From Gemmatimonadota bacterium (GTDB lineage: Bacteria; Gemmatimonadota; Gemmatimonadetes; Longimicrobiales; Gaopeijiaceae): a stretch of 64,000 nucleotides of DNA. This document shows positions 57,280-64,000 of the stretch, piece after piece. Each line of letters opens with the position of its first letter. Position 1 is the first letter of the stretch. The stretch is from assembly GCA_028874985.1 (NCBI GenBank), contig JAPPGI010000058.1:25673-89672 (forward strand), given 5' to 3'. The translations under genes were made by a program, and so were the position numbers. The notes under the pieces are model-generated. The model was not told the DNA's origin and did not search any database. It saw nothing but the letters and a program-made list of their open reading frames with translations.

Positions 57280-59580
57280 CTACATCAAGTGCAGCGGATC
57301 CCGGTCTAGAGAGACCCGGATGTCCGTGCCCGCGGGTTGGAAGCCCGAAGCCACCGCTTCGAGCACACGGCCCACGCCGCGGGTACTCCCGCGCAGCAGG
57401 AAGTGCCAGCGGAACCGTCCATGCAGCCGCTCGATGGGCGCCGGCGCGGGTCCCAGGACCTCGACTCCCGGACGCCCCCGGGACTCGAGCCAGGAGCCCA
57501 GCGACTCGGCCGCCGCAAGCGTGTCGTCCTGCGCGGGGCTGCTCAACACGATCCTCGCCATGCGCAGGTGCGGCGGAAACGGGGGATCGGTCCTCACCCG
57601 CAGTTCGCGCTCCACGAATCCGCGGTAGTCGTGGGCCACCGCGGCACGCACGGCGTAGTGATCCGGCACGTAGGTCTGGATGATCACCTGGCCGGGCAAA
57701 CGGCCCCTTCCCGCCCGCCCCGCCACCTGTGACAGGAGCTGGAAGGTGCGTTCGCAGCTGCGGAAATCGGGCAGGTGGAGCCCCGTATCGGCGTTGATCA
57801 CCCCCACGAGGGTCACCCGCGGGAAGTCGAGGCCCTTGGCGATCATCTGGGTGCCCAGGAGGATGTCCACCTCCCCCCTGCGCACGCGCTCCAGGATGTC
57901 CCGGTGGGACCACTTGCCCCTGGTGGTGTCCATGTCCATCCGGGCGATCCGGGCCCCCGGGAAGCTCTCGACTACGACCCGCTCAACCTGTTCGGTACCG
58001 AGACCGCCGTAGGCGATGTCGCGGGATCCGCACCGCCCGCAGTGCTCCGGAGGGGTCTCGGTGTGGCCGCAATGATGGCAGATCATGCGGTTGAGCGCCC
58101 GGTGCAGCGTCATGGACACCGAGCAGTGGGCACATTCGCTCACCAGGCCGCAGCTCTCGCAGAGTGCGAAGGTCGCGTAGCCCCGGCGATTGAGCAGCAG
58201 TATCGTCTGTTCGCGGCGCGACAGCCTCCGCCGCGCGGCGTCGGCGAGCCGCGGCGACAGGACTTGCATGGGGGATGCGGGGGGTTTGGGGCCGCCGCCC
58301 GCGGGAGCACCGCCGCGGCGAGATCCGGTGACGGGCGCGGCGCCGGAGGCCTCCGGGGGCCCGGCCGCGGGCGGGGTCCTCAGGTCCACGACGCGTACCT
58401 CCGGGAGCACGCCTCCGCCCACGCGGTCGGGCAGCTCGACGAGGCCGTACTTTCCCGATCGCGCGTTGAGCCAGCTCTCCAGCGACGGGGTCGCCGAACC
58501 CAGGAGACAGACCGCGCCGGCACTTCTGGCCCGCACGACGGCGACGTCGCGAGCACTGTACCGCGGCGTCTCGGACTGCTTGTAGCTGCCGTCGTGTTCT
58601 TCGTCGACCACTATGGCGCCGGGCGCCGGCACGGGTGCGAAGACGGCCGAGCGGGCTCCGATCGCGATACGTTTCGTGCCGGACCGGAGCAACCTCCAGG
58701 CGTCGTAGCGCTCGCCGTGGGAAAGTCCCGAATGCAGCACGGCCACCAGATCTCCGAACGCCCGCCGGAAACGGCCGACGGTCTGGGGTGTCAGGGCAAT
58801 CTCGGGAACCAGCACGATGGCGCCACGCCCCCGCCCCAGCACCCGGCGGATCAGCTCGATGTACACCAGCGTCTTCCCCGAACCGGTGACGCCGTGCAGG
58901 AGCAGGGTCCCGCCACCGTCTCCGAGCGCGCGCTCGAGCCGGTTCAGTACCCTTCGCTGGCCCGGCGTCGGGGTGTGCACCGGTTCGGCGGCTGTCCGCT
59001 CGTCCCGGAACGGATCCCGCGCGACGACTTCCTTCGCCAGGGCCACGAGTCCCTTGTCCTCGAGCCCCCGGACGACGGGACGCCTGAAACCCGCCTCGAG
59101 CAGAGCGGCCAGAGGCTGGCGCCCACCCGTCCGCAGGAGGTATTCGTAGGCTTCCCGCTGCCGTTTGGCCCGGCCGAAGATCCGCTGAAGTTCCTCGAGC
59201 GTGCCGATGGAGCGCACGACGCGGGCCACGGCCCGGCGGGCGGGGGCCGGTTCCGTCGCGGCCGGGTTGGTCATGCGCACGGGCAGCATCGCGCGCAGCA
59301 CGAGGCCGAGGGGCACCACGTAGTACTCCGCGATCCACCGCGCGAGATCGAGCAGCTCGCCGCCGACCGACGGCCTGTCCTCCAGGACGGCGACCACATC
59401 CTTCAGGCCCGGGACTTCCGAACCCGGTCCCAGCACCCATCCCACCAGCATGCGGTCCCTGAAGGGTACCCGCACGCGCGTTCCCGCCTCGGGAACCGGT
59501 GCGTCCAGCCGATAGTTGAAGCACTGCCGCAGCGGGACCGGCAGCGCCACCTCCACCAGCGAACCGGGGCTCAAAGACAT
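57280..59580 (-). CDS. priA: Primosomal protein N' (replication restart helicase)
   Basis: VEVALPVPLRQCFNYRLDAPVPEAGTRVRVPFRDRMLVGWVLG; TLLLHGVTGSGKTLVYIELIRRVL; DEEHDGSYKQSETPRYSARDVAVVRA; CESCGLVSECAHCSVSMTLHRALNRMICHHCGHTETPPEHCGRCGS. Confidence 0.96.
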   Translation of the reverse strand: MSLSPGSLVEVALPVPLRQCFNYRLDAPVPEAGTRVRVPFRDRMLVGWVLGPGSEVPGLKDVVAVLEDRPSVGGELLDLARWIAEYYVVPLGLVLRAMLPVRMTNPAATEPAPARRAVARVVRSIGTLEELQRIFGRAKRQREAYEYLLRTGGRQPLAALLEAGFRRPVVRGLEDKGLVALAKEVVARDPFRDERTAAEPVHTPTPGQRRVLNRLERALGDGGGTLLLHGVTGSGKTLVYIELIRRVLGRGRGAIVLVPEIALTPQTVGRFRRAFGDLVAVLHSGLSHGERYDAWRLLRSGTKRIAIGARSAVFAPVPAPGAIVVDEEHDGSYKQSETPRYSARDVAVVRARSAGAVCLLGSATPSLESWLNARSGKYGLVELPDRVGGGVLPEVRVVDLRTPPAAGPPEASGAAPVTGSRRGGAPAGGGPKPPASPMQVLSPRLADAARRRLSRREQTILLLNRRGYATFALCESCGLVSECAHCSVSMTLHRALNRMICHHCGHTETPPEHCGRCGSRDIAYGGLGTEQVERVVVESFPGARIARMDMDTTRGKWSHRDILERVRRGEVDILLGTQMIAKGLDFPRVTLVGVINADTGLHLPDFRSCERTFQLLSQVAGRAGRGRLPGQVIIQTYVPDHYAVRAAVAHDYRGFVERELRVRTDPPFPPHLRMARIVLSSPAQDDTLAAAESLGSWLESRGRPGVEVLGPAPAPIERLHGRFRWHFLLRGSTRGVGRVLEAVASGFQPAGTDIRVSLDRDPLHLM

Positions 59581-59683
59581 CAGGCGGCCACCGCGGGGGT
59601 CTCCGGCACCCCGGAATCAGCTGTCCGGACGTCCGTGACGCGAACCGCCGCCGCCTGTCGGGATGCAGGGAACCACCGCGCGC

Positions 59684-60892
59684 TCACAGAAGAAGAAACA
59701 CATCCTGCTGCGGCTCCGACACCGTGACCTCCGGTCCCGACGGTCCCACGAAGACGTTGATCTCGGTGCGCATCCCCACGTCGTCCCGGATGTAGATGCC
59801 CGGTTCCACCGAAAAACCCACTCCCGGCACCAGCACGCGGTCGTCGCGCGTCTCCAGGTTGTCCAGGTTGGGGCCGCGGCCGTGCAGGTCGCGGTCGATC
59901 GAGTGGCCGGTGCGGTGGATGAAGTACTCGCCGTACCCCGCGTCCGTGATGATCCCCCGGGCCACGTCGTCGGCTTCGAAACCGCGGATGACCTCTCCTC
60001 GCGCGTGCCGGGTCCTGAGCGAATCGACCACGCCGTCCCGCGCGGCCTTCAGTGTCTCCCACAGCTCCCCGATGCGCGGCGGCAGATCGCTGCCCAGGTA
60101 GCCCATCCAGGTCTGGTCGGCCGGGACCGAGCCCTCGTGGAGCGCGCCCCAGAGGTCGATGAGGAGGAGGTCGCCGCGCCGGATGGGCTCGCCCACCTCG
60201 CCGGGGTCGTAGTGGGGATCCGCCGCCCTGGGGCCGATCGCCACGATGCAGTCGGCCTGCGCCGGCGTGCCGCGCCGGGCCAGCTCGTCGCGAATCCAGG
60301 TGGAGAGCGCGCCCTCGGTGATGGTCTCGCCCCGCGAGACGTGGCCGGCCGCCCGCGCGAAGGCATCCCGGGCCAGGGTCCGGACCACCTCCGACGCGCG
60401 TCCGTGCTCCTCGCGCTGGTCCGGTGTCCACACCGCGTAGAAGGTCGACACCAGGTCGCCGGAACTGTGGAGTTCGACGCCCGTGCCGGCGATGACGTCG
60501 CGGATGCCGGCGGGAAGGAGGTCGAGGTAGGGCACGTCGCCCCGCGGCGAGGTTTCGGTGGCCACCCGCGTACGGCCGGCCAGCAGGCCGCGCAGCTTCT
60601 CCACCATTTGCAGGCGGCTCGAATAGCTCTCCCTGGGCCAATCCAGGTGGCGCCACGACGAGTGCTCGATGGCGTGGATCAGGAGGCGGGGCCGACCCGA
60701 AGCGGGAACGAGGGCGAAGCCGCGCCGGGTGGTCCATTCCAGCCCGAGCAGCGAGCGCCCGATCGGATTGCGGTCCTTGAAGTCGTAGATCAGCCAGCCA
60801 TCGAGCCCCATGGCGCGGAGCGCCGCCTGTACCTTCGCGACACCCTCCCGTGTGGCCAGCAACGCCCGCGAATCGTCCGGATCGACCTTCAT
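59684..60892 (-). CDS. M24 family Xaa-Pro peptidase
   Basis: ADCIVAIGPRAADPHYDPGEVGEPIRRGDLLLIDLWGALHEGSVPADQTWMGYLG...YFIHRTGHSIDRDLHGRGPNLDNLETRDDRVLVPGVGFSVEPGIYIRDDVGMRTEINVFV. Confidence 0.9.
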   Translation of the reverse strand: MKVDPDDSRALLATREGVAKVQAALRAMGLDGWLIYDFKDRNPIGRSLLGLEWTTRRGFALVPASGRPRLLIHAIEHSSWRHLDWPRESYSSRLQMVEKLRGLLAGRTRVATETSPRGDVPYLDLLPAGIRDVIAGTGVELHSSGDLVSTFYAVWTPDQREEHGRASEVVRTLARDAFARAAGHVSRGETITEGALSTWIRDELARRGTPAQADCIVAIGPRAADPHYDPGEVGEPIRRGDLLLIDLWGALHEGSVPADQTWMGYLGSDLPPRIGELWETLKAARDGVVDSLRTRHARGEVIRGFEADDVARGIITDAGYGEYFIHRTGHSIDRDLHGRGPNLDNLETRDDRVLVPGVGFSVEPGIYIRDDVGMRTEINVFVGPSGPEVTVSEPQQDVFLLL

Positions 60893-61449
60893 GACTCCGT
60901 TTCCTCCATCTCTTCGAGTTGCGCCAGAGCCGCGTCCAGACGGTCCCTCTCCTCATCCGTGAGCCCTTCCGCAAGCCCCGTGGCGACCGCCGGACCCTTC
61001 AGCCGGCGAAGCGCGACCACGACCAGTCCGAGTCCGACCAGCAGCGCCACCGGAGGCACCACCCAGGCCAGCAGGCCGGCACCCGTACGCTTCGGGAAGG
61101 CTCGGTACTCCTCGCCGTGGGAGGCGATCATCCATTCCACGAGACTGTCGGCTCCAAGTCCTGATTCTGCACCAATTTGAATGCTGTCACGCAATGCCTG
61201 GGCCTCTCGGGTGGGGCAGACTTCCAGCATGAACCCGGGACAGAAGGGGGAGCGGAGCCTGGAGATCGCCCTGCTCGCCTCGGGGTGCAGCTCTTCGGGC
61301 GCCGACTCCGCATCGCGCGAGGGAAGCTCCTCCTGCCCGGAGGCGTGGTCCGGCCGGCACGCGATCGCGACAGCCCCGAGCAGCAGGACGAATCCCCCGC
61401 GAAGACGGCCACCCCGGCGGCCGCTCCAGCGCATCTTCCCCCGTTTCAT
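60889..61449 (-). CDS. CcmH-like cytochrome c biogenesis protein
   Basis: Signal/lipobox-like N-terminus; LHPEASRAISRLRSPFCPGFMLEVCPTREAQALRDSIQIGAESGLGADSLVEWMIASHGEEYRAFPKRTGAGLLAWVVPPVALLVGLGLVVVALRR. Confidence 0.7.
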   Translation of the reverse strand: MKRGKMRWSGRRGGRLRGGFVLLLGAVAIACRPDHASGQEELPSRDAESAPEELHPEASRAISRLRSPFCPGFMLEVCPTREAQALRDSIQIGAESGLGADSLVEWMIASHGEEYRAFPKRTGAGLLAWVVPPVALLVGLGLVVVALRRLKGPAVATGLAEGLTDEERDRLDAALAQLEEMEETES

Positions 61450-61452
61450 CGG

Positions 61453-62436
61453 TCAGACATCCATCCTTACCCCTGCGAGCGCCCGGACTACGGCCACGCA
61501 CCCCGCACCGGTGCGCTGCGGATCGTAACCCCCCTCCAGGAATACCACGACCCTGCCCACGCAGCAGCGGTCCGCCGCCTCCATCACGATCCGGGTGGTT
61601 CGGTGGAGATCCCCAGGCTCGAGGAGCTGGCCGCCCAGCGGGTCTCCGGCCAGCACGTCGAATCCCGAGGAGACCAGGATGAAATCGGGCTCGCACCGTG
61701 AGACCGCGGTCTCGAGCGCCCTGGCGAAGGTGTTCACATAGTGGGCACGGGGCGTTCGCGGAGCCAGCGGCACGTTCAGCGTGTACCCCTCCCCCCTCCC
61801 CCGCCCCGTCTCGTTCGCGGCCCCCAGGCCGGGATAGTGCGGGTACTGGTGGAGCGACAGGAAGAACACGTCGGGGTCCTCGTAGAATATGTCCTGCGTG
61901 CCGTTCCCGTGGTGGACGTCCCAGTCCACGATCAGGACGCGCCCGGCCTCGCCCCGGGCCCGGAGACTCGCGGCCGCGACGGCGATGTTGTTGAAGAGGC
62001 AGAATCCCATCGCGCGGCCCGGCGTCGCGTGATGCCCGGGAGGACGCGCGGCCACGAAGGCGTTGCGGTACCGTCCAGCCACCACCCCGTGCACGGCTTC
62101 GAGTCCGGCCCCCACCGTCCCCAGCACCGCCTCCCACGACGCCCCCGAAACCCGCGTGTCGGGGTCGACCTCCACGGGTTGGCCCCACTCGCGGGCCCGG
62201 CCCACCGCTTCGCGCACCGTCCCGATCAGCGCACCGTCGTGCACGAGCGCCAAGTCCGCTTCACGGGCCGCCTCCGACTCGACCTGCACCACCCGCCCGT
62301 GAAGCGAGACCAGGTCGTCCTTCAGCGCGGAAGCGATCGCGCGCAGCCGCCCCTGGTGCTCGGGGTGGCCCCAGCCGGTGTCGTGCAGCACCGCCGAAGG
62401 GTGCATGAGGAAGGCGGTCGGGGGTGATTCGGCCAT
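61453..62436 (-). CDS. Histone deacetylase family protein (AcuC-like)
   Basis: HPSAVLHDTGWGHPEHQGRLRAI...VAARPPGHHATPGRAMGFCLFNNIAVAA...VLIVDWDVHHGNGTQDIFYEDPDVFFLSLHQYPHYPG...FILVSSGFDVLAGDPLGG. Confidence 0.94.
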   Translation of the reverse strand: MAESPPTAFLMHPSAVLHDTGWGHPEHQGRLRAIASALKDDLVSLHGRVVQVESEAAREADLALVHDGALIGTVREAVGRAREWGQPVEVDPDTRVSGASWEAVLGTVGAGLEAVHGVVAGRYRNAFVAARPPGHHATPGRAMGFCLFNNIAVAAASLRARGEAGRVLIVDWDVHHGNGTQDIFYEDPDVFFLSLHQYPHYPGLGAANETGRGRGEGYTLNVPLAPRTPRAHYVNTFARALETAVSRCEPDFILVSSGFDVLAGDPLGGQLLEPGDLHRTTRIVMEAADRCCVGRVVVFLEGGYDPQRTGAGCVAVVRALAGVRMDV

Positions 62437-62446
62437 GCCGCCCAGC

Positions 62447-64000
62447 CTATTCCGCACCGGCCGGCTCCGGCACCCGCGCGATCCGCTCCTGGATGCTCAG
62501 GATCTCGGCGCGGCGCGTCCGCATCGCCGTCAGGGCGTCGACCGCCGCGCTGGTGGCCGACATCGTAGTCAGGTACGGCACCCCGTACGCGATCGCCGCA
62601 CGGCGCATGGCGTAGTCGTCGTACTGCGACTTCTTGCCGAGCGGGGTGTTGATCAGCAGCGCCACCTGTCCGCTCACGATCCGGTCGACGATGTGGGGAC
62701 GCCCCTGCCCGACCTTGTGAATCCTTTCACAAGGGATGCCGAGCTGCGTGAGGTGGTTGCGCGTACCCCCGGTCGCCAGCACCCGGAAACCGAGGTCCGC
62801 CAGCCGCCGCACCAGCGGAGTCACCGTCGGTTTGTCGGAGTCGTTCACCGTAACGATCACCGAAAGCTCGCCCTCCCCCTCCGGCAGCCGGTTCCCCGCC
62901 GACACCTGCGCCTTGGCGAACGCCATCCCGAAGGAGTCGTCCACGCCCATTGCCTCGCCCGTCGAACGCATCTCGGGCCCGAGCAGCGTGTCCACGTCGA
63001 ACCGGTTGAAGGGGAACACCGCCTCCTTCACCGCGACCCCGTTCACCTCGGGCTCCGAAGTCACCCCCAGGTCCGCCAGCTTCTTCCCCGCCATCACCCG
63101 CGCCGCCAGCCGCGCCAGCGGCACCCCCGTCGCCTTGCCCACGAACGGCACCGTCCGCGACGCCCGCGGGTTCACCTCCAGCACGTACACCCGCCCGTCC
63201 TTCACCGCGTACTGCACGTTCAGCAGCCCCACCACCCCCAGCTCCAGCGCGAAACGCCGCGTCAGCCGACGCATCTCGTCCAGCTCCCCGCGCCCGAGCA
63301 GGTACGGAGGCAGCACGCACGCCGAGTCCCCCGAGTGCACCCCCGCGTCCTCGATGTGCTGCATGATCCCGCCGATCACCACATCGGTCCCGTCCGACAG
63401 CGCGTCCACATCGGCCTCGAAGGCGTCCTCCAGGAACCGGTCGACGAGGACCGGGTGGTCGGGTGAAGCCTTGACCGCCCGCGCGAAGTACCCCTTCAGC
63501 GACTCCTCGTCGTAGACGATCTCCATCGCGCGCCCTCCCAGCACGTACGACGGCCGCACCAGCACCGGGAAGCCGATCTCCCCAGCGATCACGAGCGCCT
63601 CCTCCTCGCTCATCGCGGTCCCGTTCGCCGGCACCCGCGCCCCGATCCGCCGGCACACCTCCTCGAAGCGCCGCCGGTCCTCCGCCCGGTCGATCGCGTC
63701 CACCGAAGTCCCCAGGATCGGCACCCCCACCTCCGCCAGCCTGTACGCCAGGTTCAGCGGCGTCTGCCCGCCGAGCTGCACGATCACCCCCACCGGCCGC
63801 TCCCGCTCGACGATCTCGACCACATCCTCCAGCGTCAGCGGCTCGAAGTACAGCTTGTCGCTCACGTCGAAGTCGGTCGACACCGTCTCCGGGTTGGAGT
63901 TCACCATGATCGTCTCGAAGCCCGCCTCCCTGAGCGCCAGCACCGCCTGCACGCAGCAGTAGTCGAACTCGATCCCCTGCCCGATCCGGTTCGGCCCGCT
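62447..64000 (-). CDS. carB: Carbamoyl-phosphate synthase large subunit, C-terminal part (runs off right edge)
   Basis: [64 protein letters not shown]...[20 protein letters not shown]...[20 protein letters not shown]. Confidence 0.96.
   Translation of the reverse strand, partial: SGPNRIGQGIEFDYCCVQAVLALREAGFETIMVNSNPETVSTDFDVSDKLYFEPLTLEDVVEIVERERPVGVIVQLGGQTPLNLAYRLAEVGVPILGTSVDAIDRAEDRRRFEEVCRRIGARVPANGTAMSEEEALVIAGEIGFPVLVRPSYVLGGRAMEIVYDEESLKGYFARAVKASPDHPVLVDRFLEDAFEADVDALSDGTDVVIGGIMQHIEDAGVHSGDSACVLPPYLLGRGELDEMRRLTRRFALELGVVGLLNVQYAVKDGRVYVLEVNPRASRTVPFVGKATGVPLARLAARVMAGKKLADLGVTSEPEVNGVAVKEAVFPFNRFDVDTLLGPEMRSTGEAMGVDDSFGMAFAKAQVSAGNRLPEGEGELSVIVTVNDSDKPTVTPLVRRLADLGFRVLATGGTRNHLTQLGIPCERIHKVGQGRPHIVDRIVSGQVALLINTPLGKKSQYDDYAMRRAAIAYGVPYLTTMSATSAAVDALTAMRTRRAEILSIQERIARVPEPAGAE

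Noticed and set aside
57775-59727. 650-aa + strand ORF over priA
   Set aside because: Shadow ORF antisense to a well conserved helicase.
1-64000. CRISPR array, prophage or plasmid module
   Set aside because: No regularly spaced direct repeats, phage structural genes or replication/mobilisation genes were seen; the only mobile-element trace is the decayed TnpB.

Overview
This is a 64 kb, GC-rich, densely coded chromosomal window. Its gene content is consistent with Gemmatimonadota (inference only; no marker search was run). Core genes, left to right: rpsA (partial, -), a fused aroA-cmk ORF (-), rnz (-), a Tat-type PLP aminotransferase, a CopC-CopD fusion, an MscS-type channel, apaG, a secreted 3-repeat protein with a surface-antigen/BamA-like barrel protein, tRNA-Leu(UAA), an M56 sensor-like peptidase carrying TonB-plug-like motifs, arginase, and two tandem TolB-propeller/amidohydrolase giants. 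These are followed by three tandem barrel-less CarboxypepD-reg/TonB-plug-like proteins, metH, an HMT-MTHFR fusion, an MTHFR-like protein, an M24 peptidase, an S9 peptidase, a decayed TnpB (IS200/IS605 type), a CarboxypepD-reg/TonB-receptor pair, a phosphodiester glycosidase, thrC, an ECF sigma/anti-sigma/PDZ locus, an ECF sigma/Spy-like/TolC/MacAB operon, an HNH endonuclease, priA, a second M24 peptidase, a CcmH-like protein, an HDAC-like deacetylase and carB (partial). The most interesting signals not explained by genes are: (1) an interspersed ~39-nt intergenic repeat family of about 8 copies; (2) a triplicated family of secreted plug-like proteins with no beta-barrel and a conserved Cys pair, plus an M56 peptidase carrying similar plug motifs; (3) a structured leader upstream of metH. 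No CRISPR array, prophage or rRNA was seen.
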